This document shows, in pieces, positions 6,713 to 13,406 of a stretch of 13,406 nt of DNA (position 1 is the stretch's first letter; each line of letters opens with the position of its first letter). Location: the NCBI GenBank assembly GCA_026710565.1, contig JAPOQV010000170.1, forward strand, positions 1 to 13,406. Reading direction: 5' to 3'. A program made the position numbers and the translations under genes. Origin of the DNA: Spirochaetaceae bacterium. Its GTDB lineage: Bacteria > Spirochaetota > Spirochaetia > SZUA-6 > Bin103. The notes beneath the pieces were generated by a model. It saw only the letters and a list, made by a program, of their open reading frames with translations. It did no database searches and was not told the DNA's origin.

Positions 6713-7468
6713 TTAGCGGACGTTGGCCGCGTGGAGATGGTCCTCGGCGTGGCCGGCGTGGTGATGATGGGAGTGGAAGCCGTTGCCGTGGTCGTGGTGA
6801 TGGTGGTGTCCGCCCACGCCCCAGGCCGGCCGGCCGCGTCGCGGGGCATCGAGCGCCGCGACGATCCAGGCGGCCACCTCCTCCACGCCCGAGCCGTCCT
6901 TGAGGTTGGTCATCACGAACGGCAGATCGCCGCGCGCCGCCCGCACGTCGTCGGTCATCCGCTGCAGGTCGACCTCCACGTAGGGGGCGAGGTCCACCTT
7001 GTTCACCACCAGCAGGTCGCTGCGCGTGATCCCCAGGCCCCCCTTGCGCGGAATGTCCCCGCCCTGCGCGACGTCGATCACGTAGATCTGGTAGTCGACC
7101 AGGTCGGGGCTGAAGCTCGCCGCGAGGTTGTCGCCGCCGCTCTCGATGAAGGCCACGCGGGTATTGTCGAAGCGGTCCTGCAGCCGCGCCAGGGCGTCGG
7201 CGTTCACGGAGATGTCGTCGCGGATCGCGGCGTGCGGGCAGCCGCCGGTCTCCACTCCCAGGATCCGCCCCTCGGCGAGCGCGCCGGCGCGGATCAGGAA
7301 CTTCTCGTCCTCGCGCGAGTAGATGTCGTTGGTTATGGCGACGATCGAGTGCTCGCCGCCCAGCCGCTGGCAGAGCCTGAGCAGCAGATGGCTCTTGCCG
7401 GAGCCCACCGGCCCGCCGATGCCGAACCGGACCGGCCGAGGGTCTGCCTCGTTTTCGTCGTACTTCAC
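6713..7468 (-). CDS. ureG: Urease accessory GTPase UreG with C-terminal His-rich tail
   Basis: UreG is the SIMIBI-class GTPase that carries nickel into the urease maturation complex. Motifs are all present: P-loop GGPVGSGKS (18-26), [13 protein letters not shown] (46-58), [13 protein letters not shown] (73-85) with the nickel-binding Cys77-Pro-His79, [13 protein letters not shown] (99-111), [14 protein letters not shown] (121-134) and base-recognition NKVD (146-149). At 251 residues it is longer than the ~205-residue core. The extra part is a tail at 219-251 with 14 histidines between 221 and 246, in clusters of five and four, mixed with D, G and E. Where UreG has a His-rich extension it is usually N-terminal. 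Start is GTG 7468 with GGAG at 7477-7480, 8 bases upstream. It precedes ureD and is separated from ureF by the RND cassette. Confidence 0.96.
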   Translation of the reverse strand: MKYDENEADPRPVRFGIGGPVGSGKSHLLLRLCQRLGGEHSIVAITNDIYSREDEKFLIRAGALAEGRILGVETGGCPHAAIRDDISVNADALARLQDRFDNTRVAFIESGGDNLAASFSPDLVDYQIYVIDVAQGGDIPRKGGLGITRSDLLVVNKVDLAPYVEVDLQRMTDDVRAARGDLPFVMTNLKDGSGVEEVAAWIVAALDAPRRGRPAWGVGGHHHHHDHGNGFHSHHHHAGHAEDHLHAANVR

Positions 7469-7487
7469 ACCCTGTGCTCCCAGATCG

Positions 7488-7519
7488 AGGTGGTATCAGC
7501 TTCGGGAAGGAGACCACCT
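7488..7519 (-). promoter_or_regulatory. Stem-loop in the probable ureG leader
   Basis: AGGTGGT at 7488-7494 is perfectly complementary to ACCACCT at 7513-7519, with a possible inner CTTC/GAAG pairing at 7500-7509. On the minus strand it ends 7 bases before the ureG Shine-Dalgarno at 7477-7480, so it would fold just upstream of the ribosome site. It resembles no riboswitch consensus I know; function is unassigned. Confidence 0.35.
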
Positions 7520-7583
7520 TCGGCGCCACGGCCCTGCAGCGATCCCTGAATCTCGCTCAGAGCATGGTTGCATACAAGCTGCT

Positions 7584-7600
7584 TGCCGGGGTACCCGGCA
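7584..7600. repeat. Short GC hairpin in the ureG / efflux intergenic region
   Basis: A perfect 7-base inverted repeat, TGCCGGG / CCCGGCA, flanks a GTA loop. No T-run follows on either strand. It may be an operator half-site pair or chance pairing in GC-rich DNA. Confidence 0.3.
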
Positions 7601-7716
7601 GCCAAAGGCCCGGAGGACATCTCGCTACTCCAGCTTCGTCGGCCGGGACTCAGCGAACGCGCCCGAAGTAAGATGCAAAAGAAATGCACTATGGTCACTT
7701 TCTCATGAATTAGATA

Positions 7717-7743
7717 TTGACATGGACGGTTTCCGAGTATAAC
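7717..7743 (+). promoter_or_regulatory. Sigma-70-like promoter for the RND efflux operon
   Basis: A perfect -35 hexamer TTGACA (7717-7722) is followed after 15 bases by TATAAC (7738-7743). The spacer is 2 bases short of ideal. The pair lies in the only AT-rich stretch of the window and would start transcription about 50 bases before the adaptor's ATG at 7806. Confidence 0.6.
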
Positions 7744-7805
7744 GATGGTCTTGTGCAGGCTCACTCCACACTCTTCCACCCGGATTCCTGAAGAGCCCAT
7801 AACCG

Positions 7806-8960
7806 ATGAGCGAACCGCCGGCCGGACCTGTCAGCAGCGCCGTTCGGCCGCGATGGCGCGGCTACGCACAACTCGCTCTCATCCTGCTGGCGCTCGCGGC
7901 AGCCGTGTACCTTGCCCAGGCGCCGGGCCGATCGCAACGGAGCGTGCTTCCCCAGCCGGCGGCAGAAGGCCCCGTGCCGGTACAAGTGATCCGTCCGGCG
8001 GTCACGGCAGCGGCGCTGCCGGTGGCGCTGACCGGTACGGTCGAGGCGCGGGTGCGGGTCAGCGTGCGCGTCGAGGCCAGCGGGCGCATCGTCTGGGTGT
8101 CGCCCAGGTTCCACGACGGCGGAACGCTGGCGGCGGACGAGGCGATCGTCAGGATCGACCCGCAGGACGCGGAGTTGCGGGTGCAGACCGCGGCGGCCGT
8201 CGTCCGCAGGGCGGAGGCGCTGTTGCGCATGCAGGAGGCGCGCGCCGGCGCCGCGCGGCGGCTGTTCGGCGACAGCCAGCCGGACGTGGACGGCTTCGAT
8301 TGGGTCGGCCGGGACGACGCCGTCGCCGCCGCGGCGGCACACGTCGATGAAGCTCGGCTCCGCCTCGAGCTCGCCGAGCGAGCGCTCGACAAGACCGGTG
8401 TTTCGCTGCCGTTCGCAAGTCGCGTGATCACCGCGTGGGCGGAAGTCGGGCAGTTCGTCGGGCCGTTGCATCCGCCGCTGGGCGTGGTGTACCAGGTCGG
8501 CGCGCTGGAGGTGAGGGCCCTGGTCCATCCACGCGACTTGGCGCTTCTGCAGCCGGTGATCGGGAGGACGGCGCGCGTCGAAACCGACGGCGCCGTCCAC
8601 GCCGCAATGGTGACCAGCGTGTCCTCGGTGGTATCCCAGGACAGCCGGATGGCGACCCTGTACCTGGAGCTGGTGAACGACGGATTCGTCGAGTTGCCGA
8701 TGCCGGGCATGTTCGCCGAGGTCGAGGTCGTCGGCCCGCAACGGGAGAACGTATACCGGCTGCCGCACGCCGTGCGTCAGGACGGTGACATGATATGGGT
8801 GGTCGACAACGGCCTGCTGCGGTCGGTGCAGCCCCGCGTCGTCGGGGACACGGCAGAACACTGGGTGGTGGAGGCGTTCGACAGCGGCGGGGGGGTCGTG
8901 GTCGGCGCGCCGCCGCGCGCCCGCGAGGGGTTGGCGGTGACAACGGCCGACGCGCCCTGA
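7806..8960 (+). CDS. RND efflux periplasmic adaptor (membrane fusion protein)
   Basis: A 384-residue adaptor that links an inner-membrane RND pump to an outer-membrane channel. A basic N-terminus is followed by one hydrophobic segment at about 20-38 with no lipobox cysteine, so it is anchored by an uncleaved helix. Then come the first half of the lipoyl-like barrel (about 75-118, with VSVRVEASGRIVWVSP), an Ala/Arg/Glu-rich alpha-hairpin (about 118-200), the second half-lipoyl (SLPFASRVITAWAEVGQFV, about 200-218), a beta-barrel (about 225-310) and a membrane-proximal domain with YRLPHAVRQDGDMIWVVDNG. ATG at 7806 has only a weak Shine-Dalgarno. The stop codon lies 7 bases before the permease start, so the two are co-transcribed. 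Substrate cannot be told from sequence. Confidence 0.9.
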   Translation: MSEPPAGPVSSAVRPRWRGYAQLALILLALAAAVYLAQAPGRSQRSVLPQPAAEGPVPVQVIRPAVTAAALPVALTGTVEARVRVSVRVEASGRIVWVSPRFHDGGTLAADEAIVRIDPQDAELRVQTAAAVVRRAEALLRMQEARAGAARRLFGDSQPDVDGFDWVGRDDAVAAAAAHVDEARLRLELAERALDKTGVSLPFASRVITAWAEVGQFVGPLHPPLGVVYQVGALEVRALVHPRDLALLQPVIGRTARVETDGAVHAAMVTSVSSVVSQDSRMATLYLELVNDGFVELPMPGMFAEVEVVGPQRENVYRLPHAVRQDGDMIWVVDNGLLRSVQPRVVGDTAEHWVVEAFDSGGGVVVGAPPRAREGLAVTTADAP

Positions 8961-8967
8961 TGACACC

Positions 8968-11900
8968 GTGAGCGCCGAACCCACGGCGACCGGCGACGGC
9001 GGCGCGGCCGGAGCTGCGGGCATCAAGGCGGGACCGATCGCCTACTTTGCCGGCAATCGGGTAGCGGCCAACCTGCTCATGGCCGTGATCGCCATCACCG
9101 GACTGCTCGCGGGGTCGAGGCTCCTGCTGCGGGACGTACCGGTGATCGACTGGAACCGCATCGAAGTCACGGTCGAGTCGCCCGGGTCATCGGCGCATGA
9201 AGTGGAAGAGGAGATCGTCCGCCGGCTGGAGGAGGCGGTGACGGGAATCTCCGGGGTGGACCGTGTCCTGGGAACGGCCGTTGCGGATCTGGCCACCGTC
9301 GTCGTCGAGTACTCACCGCTGTCCGACGGGCGCGACGTGCTGCAGGACGTGGAGAACGCCGTCGACAACATCGACAACTTCCCGCCACCGGGCGCCAGCG
9401 AGCCCGAGATCGAGAGGTGGCTGAGCGACGTTACGGCCGTGACCCTGGCGGTTTCGTCCACGCATCTCGACCAGGACGCGCTGCAGCGCACGGCCGAGGG
9501 TATCCGCGCCGCGCTGATGCAGGTGTCCGGCATCTCCGAGGTGAGCCTGCGCGGCGCGCGCGACCGCGAGGTGTCCATCGAGCTGGACGAAGAGCAACTG
9601 CGCCGCTACGGGCTGTCGTTCGCGATGATCGCCGACCGCGTACGCGGCTCGTCGGTCAATCTGTCGTTCGGGGAGCTCGACACGCCGTCCGGGCAGGTGG
9701 CGCTGCACACGGTGTCCAAGCGGCAGACCGGTGAGCAGTTCGCGGACATTCCCCTGGTCACCAAGGCCGACGGCACGATCATCCGGCTGGGGGACGTGGC
9801 GGAGATTCGGGACGCCTTCGCGCCGAGCGACCAGGTGGTCCTTACGGTCGACGGCGCTCCCGCGGTGCTGGTCACGGTGGGGGTTGCGGAGTGGCAGTCG
9901 ATCACCGACGTGGCCACGCAGGTACGGGAGTGGCTGGCAGGGTACGCCGCGCCGCCGGAGGTCACGGTGTCGATCTGGGAGGACACGGCCGACATCGCCG
10001 TGACCCGGATCACCACCATCCTGCGCAATGTGGCGGTCGGCCTGGTGCTGGTGTTCGTCTGCCTGATCCTGGTCCTCGACCTGCGTAGCGCCCTGTGGGT
10101 CGGGCTTGGCATTCCCCTGGCATTCGTCGGCTCGCTGATACTCGTCTCCGCCATGGGCCTCACGATCAGCAATCTGACCATCGCCGCGTTCTTCATCCTG
10201 GTCGGCCTGGTCGTGGACGACGCGCTGATCGTGGCCGAGAACATCGACGCGGAACGCAAAGCCAATCCACGACGACCGGTGGCTGCGGCCGTACGGGGAG
10301 CCCGAGCGGTCTTCGCTCCGGTCGCCGTGGGAGCGGTCACCACCATAGTGGCCTTTGGTCCGCTGCTGTTCGGAGTCGGACCGATCGAGCCCATGTCGGT
10401 GTTTCCGATCATCGTGGCCGGCGTTCTGGGCGTTTCCCTGATCGAGGCGTTCCTCATCCTGCCGGCACACCTGTCGCACCGCGGGAACTGGACCCTCCCG
10501 CCCCTGAGCGACGTGCAGCGTTACGTGGGCGGTCTGTTGGATCGGCTGCGCGATCGCACCGTGGGGCCGCTCGTGTCCTGGGCGGTGCGCCACGTCTGGA
10601 CCACGTTCGCCGCGGCGGGTCTGTTCGTCCTGGGTGCGCTCATGCTCCTGGCGACGGGAACGGTCCGATTCGTCACCTTCACCGGCAACAGCGGTGCGCG
10701 GACGGACATTCGCGCAGACCTGTACCTCCCCGTCGGGACCCCGTTCGCGACGACGCTGGCCACTGCCGAGCGCGTCGCGGACGCCGCCGCCGGGCTGGAC
10801 GATGCGTTCGGCGGCAACACCGTCCGCGGCGTCAGCATGTTCGTCGGCAACCTGTTCTCGGCGCCGGTCGACGAGGATGAAACGCACGCCAGCCACCTGG
10901 CGTCCGTCACGCTTCACCTGGCCGATGCGGCGGGACGACCCGCGTCGGTGTTCGACGTCGAAGAGGCGTGGGCGCAGACCATCGGACAGGTGCCCCGCCT
11001 GGAGCGGTTCAAGGTAAGCGCCCAGGAAGAGTCGGTCGGAACGGTAGACTACGCGCTGCGGCACGAGGATGAGTCGATGCTGCAAGGCGCCACGGACCGA
11101 TTGACGTCCTTCATGGACTCCATCCCGGCGGTGTCCGGCGTATGGGACAGCCTGGCCCCCGGCAAGCGGCACATCGACATCGGGGTCACTCCGGCAGGAC
11201 AGGCGGCGGGCCTGACCCCGGCGGCCATCGGCCGACAGTTGCGGGCGAACTATCATGGACTGGAGATCCAGGAACTTCAGCGCGGACCGGACGAAGTCAA
11301 GGTCATGTTGCGCTACCCGATCGAACGACGGCGCAGCCTGCAGGAACTGTCCGCCGAGCGCATCCATCTTCCGGGGGCATCCGGGGGCGTGGAGATGCTC
11401 CTGAGTACTGCCGCCACGCTGGTCGAGCGGCGCGAACCGGCCGTTCTGACGCGCATCGACGGCGAGCGTGCGGCTCGGGTGAGCGCCAATCTCGACCTCT
11501 CCGTGTTGAGCCTCAGACAGGTGCGCCAGCGGATCGATGAAGAGCTGCTGCCCGAGCTGCTGGCCGCGTACCCCGGACTTCGGCTGGAAGTGGATGGAAT
11601 CGGCCGGACGGAGCGAGATCTGTTCGCGACGGTGGTCGTCACGGTACCGGCGGCGATGGTGGCGCTGTACGCGCTCATCGCCGCGTTCCTGCGCAGTTAC
11701 TGGAAACCGCTCGTCGCAGTGGTCGGGTTCCCGCTGGCCTTCGCCGGCGCGGTGATCGGCCACTGGATGCTGGGCTGGGACTTCAGCGCGATCTCGTTCT
11801 TCGGAGTGGTGGCGGTCTCCGGCGTCGTCGTGAACGACGCGCTGGTGCTGTTGGACCGCTACAACGCGATACGGCGGGAGCGCAGCGAGCTGCCGGCGAT

Positions 11901-12123
11901 CGCCGCGGTGGCGGCGGCGACGCGCAACCGGTTCCGCGCCGTGTTCCTGACCAGCGTGACGACGCTGGTGGGCCTCTGTCCGCTGCTCTACGAGCGCAGC
12001 GACCTGCTGATTTTCCTGATCCCGTTCGTGGTCAGCATGGTCGGTGGGCTGGTGCTGTCGGGCGTGTTCACCCTCTTCATTCTCCCCGCGCTCGTGATGG
12101 CGGTGGAGGGATCCCGCACGTAG
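8968..12123 (+). CDS. RND-family efflux permease (AcrB/AcrF-like)
   Basis: A 1051-residue inner-membrane, proton-driven exporter with the full family length and two-fold repeat. It has TM1 near 34-53, a large porter domain to about 345, then TM2-6. TM4 carries GLVVDDALIVAEN, with the proton-relay pair D417-D418. A second porter domain follows, then TM8-12 at about 880-1045. In TM10 the corresponding segment is SGVVVNDALVLLDRYN (N956-D957), without the relay lysine of AcrB. The heavy-metal-pump pattern of CzcA was not recognised, so it is better called a general ACR_tran permease. Start is GTG 8968, 7 bases after the adaptor stop, with no separate ribosome site; coupling is likely. No TolC-type outer-membrane factor lies beside it. 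It converges on ureF. Confidence 0.95.
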   Translation: MSAEPTATGDGGAAGAAGIKAGPIAYFAGNRVAANLLMAVIAITGLLAGSRLLLRDVPVIDWNRIEVTVESPGSSAHEVEEEIVRRLEEAVTGISGVDRVLGTAVADLATVVVEYSPLSDGRDVLQDVENAVDNIDNFPPPGASEPEIERWLSDVTAVTLAVSSTHLDQDALQRTAEGIRAALMQVSGISEVSLRGARDREVSIELDEEQLRRYGLSFAMIADRVRGSSVNLSFGELDTPSGQVALHTVSKRQTGEQFADIPLVTKADGTIIRLGDVAEIRDAFAPSDQVVLTVDGAPAVLVTVGVAEWQSITDVATQVREWLAGYAAPPEVTVSIWEDTADIAVTRITTILRNVAVGLVLVFVCLILVLDLRSALWVGLGIPLAFVGSLILVSAMGLTISNLTIAAFFILVGLVVDDALIVAENIDAERKANPRRPVAAAVRGARAVFAPVAVGAVTTIVAFGPLLFGVGPIEPMSVFPIIVAGVLGVSLIEAFLILPAHLSHRGNWTLPPLSDVQRYVGGLLDRLRDRTVGPLVSWAVRHVWTTFAAAGLFVLGALMLLATGTVRFVTFTGNSGARTDIRADLYLPVGTPFATTLATAERVADAAAGLDDAFGGNTVRGVSMFVGNLFSAPVDEDETHASHLASVTLHLADAAGRPASVFDVEEAWAQTIGQVPRLERFKVSAQEESVGTVDYALRHEDESMLQGATDRLTSFMDSIPAVSGVWDSLAPGKRHIDIGVTPAGQAAGLTPAAIGRQLRANYHGLEIQELQRGPDEVKVMLRYPIERRRSLQELSAERIHLPGASGGVEMLLSTAATLVERREPAVLTRIDGERAARVSANLDLSVLSLRQVRQRIDEELLPELLAAYPGLRLEVDGIGRTERDLFATVVVTVPAAMVALYALIAAFLRSYWKPLVAVVGFPLAFAGAVIGHWMLGWDFSAISFFGVVAVSGVVVNDALVLLDRYNAIRRERSELPAIAAVAAATRNRFRAVFLTSVTTLVGLCPLLYERSDLLIFLIPFVVSMVGGLVLSGVFTLFILPALVMAVEGSRT

Positions 12124-12153
12124 ACGCTGATCGCTGGAATGGGCCGCGTGGTG

Positions 12154-12168
12154 AGAGCCTTGGGCTCT
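12154..12168. terminator. Small hairpin between convergent RND permease and ureF
   Basis: AGAGCC (12154-12159), loop TTG, GGCTCT (12163-12168) forms a perfect 6-base stem in the 64-base gap between the two convergent stops. It could end transcripts from either side, but no U-tract follows in either direction, so it is at best a weak intrinsic terminator. Confidence 0.35.
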
Positions 12169-12187
12169 GGCGGCATCACAACTGCGA

Positions 12188-12907
12188 TTAGCTTCTGAAG
12201 TAGCGAGCCTGCAGCTCGCCGTGGCCGAGCACCGCGGCATCCCAGCCGGGAGTGGCGCTCGCCAGCGGCCGCGTCCGCCGGGCGATCCGCCGTGCCAGTC
12301 CGGTCACCTCCTCAAGCAGAGCGCCGACGACGGCTACCGCGTCCGACTGGCCGACGGGTACCGTCCGCATCGCCACCTGCGACCACTGGCGTACGGTTCC
12401 CAGCAGGAATACCTGCAGGAGCTCGGCGGCGTCGATGCCCAGCGCGGCCCCCACGAAGCCCCAGGCGACCGGGTGCTGGATCCGGTCGTCGTGGCCGGCG
12501 GCCTCCCGGGTCGCGGCAGCGTACGCCGGATGTCGTCGCAGCGAGGGCAGCGCGTCGGCGGCGGCGCGAAGCAGCGACCGGCCAAGCTGGGCCTCGCCTT
12601 CCCGCGCTTCGCGGGAAGGCTGGAAGCTGGCCACCTCGTCGCTGAGGCGGACCAGCTTCCGCGCCGTCGACTCCGTGCCCGGAGCCGCCATGGCGGCGGC
12701 ACATGCGACCGCCCGCCCGGACAGCGGCGCGACGCCGAAACGCAGGGCGTCACGAGTCCAGGTGAGGAGGCTGGCGGCGTCGGTCACCCAACCGCTGCGC
12801 ACCGCCCACTCCAGACCCCAGGAGTGGGCGAACGCGCCGGTCGGAAAGGAACTGTCGGCCAGCAGCAGCAGCCGCGCCCGCGCGCCATCGCGCATCCCTG
12901 TGTCCAA
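12188..12907 (-). CDS. ureF: Urease accessory protein UreF
   Basis: UreF is the all-helical maturation factor that binds UreD and UreG and gates GTP-dependent nickel transfer. The signature is LLLADSSFPTGAFAHSWGLE (14-33). Later segments AYAAATREAAGHDD (119-132), GFVGAALGIDAAELLQVFLLG (150-170) and the C-terminal ARYFRS also fit, and length (239) is normal. The start shown is TTG 12907, preceded by AGG a few bases upstream; an in-frame ATG at 12895 would remove four residues and is equally possible. It follows ureC after 25 bases on the same strand, so the two form an operon. Downstream, where ureG is usually expected, the opposite-strand RND permease ends only 64 bases away. Confidence 0.95.
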   Translation of the reverse strand: MDTGMRDGARARLLLLADSSFPTGAFAHSWGLEWAVRSGWVTDAASLLTWTRDALRFGVAPLSGRAVACAAAMAAPGTESTARKLVRLSDEVASFQPSREAREGEAQLGRSLLRAAADALPSLRRHPAYAAATREAAGHDDRIQHPVAWGFVGAALGIDAAELLQVFLLGTVRQWSQVAMRTVPVGQSDAVAVVGALLEEVTGLARRIARRTRPLASATPGWDAAVLGHGELQARYFRS

Positions 12908-12932
12908 CGGACCTACGCCTCGCCTGATTCCG

Positions 12933-13406
12933 TCAGAACATGAAGTAGCGCTGCGCCAGGGGGACCTCGGCCAGCGGCTCGCAGGTCAGCGGCTCGCCGT
13001 CCGCACGGAACTCGTAGGAGTCGGGGTCCACCTCCATCACCGGCAGCGCGTCGTTCCGGGGCAGGTCGCGCTTGCTCACGTCGCGCGTGCCGTGCACGGC
13101 CTCCACCCGGCGCCGGATGCTCCCGCAGGAGGCCACCGCGTCGCGCGCTGCGGCGCTCACGAAGGTGACGCAGGTGGAGGCGCGGGCGGCGCCGTGGGCG
13201 CCGAACATGGGCCGGCCCCACACCGGCTGCGGCGTGGGGATGGAGGCGTTGGCGTCGCCCATGGCGGCGAAGGCGATGAAGCCGCCCTTGAGGACCGCCT
13301 CCGGGTGCACGCCGAAGAACGCCGGCTTCCAGAGCGTCAGGTCGGACAGCTTGCCCACCTGCACGTAGCCGATCAGGTCGCTCACCCCGTGGGCGATCGC
13401 GGGACA
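12933..13406 (-). CDS. ureC: Urease alpha subunit UreC, C-terminal part (runs off right edge)
   Basis: The last ~157 residues of the catalytic alpha subunit, which hydrolyses urea to ammonia and carbamate at a di-nickel site. The visible part starts at PAIAHGV and contains [66 protein letters not shown] and the family's ending, [17 protein letters not shown]. Nickel ligands, the carbamylated lysine and the flap lie beyond the window edge. The frame is open to the edge, so the GTG near 13385 is not a real start. The codon before PAIAHGV reads Cys where the family normally has Asn, possibly an edge effect. ureF follows after 25 bases. Confidence 0.96.
   Translation of the reverse strand, partial: CPAIAHGVSDLIGYVQVGKLSDLTLWKPAFFGVHPEAVLKGGFIAFAAMGDANASIPTPQPVWGRPMFGAHGAARASTCVTFVSAAARDAVASCGSIRRRVEAVHGTRDVSKRDLPRNDALPVMEVDPDSYEFRADGEPLTCEPLAEVPLAQRYFMF

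Larger units (their letters stand above)
7469..7805. other. 337-base divergent intergenic region, ureG / RND adaptor
   Basis: This gap must contain the start signals for ureG-ureD leftward and the efflux pair rightward. The part nearest the efflux genes (about 7665-7760) is conspicuously AT-richer than anything else in the window, and it contains the rightward promoter candidate and a short ATGCA direct repeat (7678-7693). The ureG-proximal half is GC-rich with hairpins. I could not settle on a leftward promoter. Short frames crossing the gap do not resemble any protein I know. Confidence 0.6.

Noticed and set aside
7465..7800. 111-residue minus-strand frame covering the ureG / efflux intergenic region
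   Set aside because: It overlaps the ureG start, has no recognisable domain, and crosses the AT-rich promoter region.
7806..12123. RND cassette as a transposon or integron-type element
   Set aside because: No transposase, integrase, terminal inverted repeats or target duplications were found at 7469-7805 or 12124-12187; only trivial 6-base matches are shared.
9313..12240. 975-residue open frame antisense to the RND permease
   Set aside because: High GC leaves few stop codons. The translation is low-complexity Arg/Gly/His-rich, and the plus-strand frame is a complete RND permease with all motifs.
1..13406. CRISPR arrays, tRNA or rRNA genes, phage att sites
   Set aside because: No regularly spaced repeats, cloverleaf-like sequences or rRNA segments were seen on either strand.

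Overview
The window is a dense, very GC-rich stretch of bacterial chromosome with an MFP/RND efflux pair, so the host is probably a diderm (Gram-negative-type) bacterium. GC is high by eye; I did not count it. I cannot name the phylum. DUF402, an AbrB-type VapB, PuuE-type allantoinase and Gfo/Idh genes fit several high-GC environmental lineages. The first ~35 bases are G/C homopolymer runs and both ends cut through genes, as at contig or window edges.

Left third (3-4317): a DUF402 protein is cut by the left edge. Then comes a tight minus-strand operon puuE - alc - allA (allantoinase, allantoicase, ureidoglycolate lyase), which converts allantoin to glyoxylate plus two urea. Divergent from puuE is a Gfo/Idh/MocA-family oxidoreductase. 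The 154-base gap between them holds two sizeable hairpins.

Middle (4318-5953): a decaying patch. It has a vapC toxin with its core deleted, an apparently intact vapB antitoxin, and a ~60-codon coding remnant I do not recognise. A cation diffusion facilitator of the COG3965 type follows.

Right part (5923-13406): urease maturation genes on the minus strand, in the order ureC (C-terminal part only, running off the right edge), ureF, then ureG and ureD. Between ureF and ureG sits an opposite-strand, two-gene RND efflux cassette (adaptor plus permease, no outer-membrane factor) with its own promoter-like sequence. The usually contiguous ureCFGD order is therefore split by ~4.7 kb. No ureE is visible, and UreG carries an unusual C-terminal histidine-rich tail.

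How it fits together: the ureide operon releases urea, and the urease encoded ~10 kb away hydrolyses urea to ammonia. The region reads as a nitrogen-salvage locus for purine or ureide nitrogen. The CDF transporter could serve metal balance, and the RND pump looks like an interloper. Shared regulation and any nickel role for the CDF are inference. No rRNA, tRNA, CRISPR array, transposase or integrase was seen.
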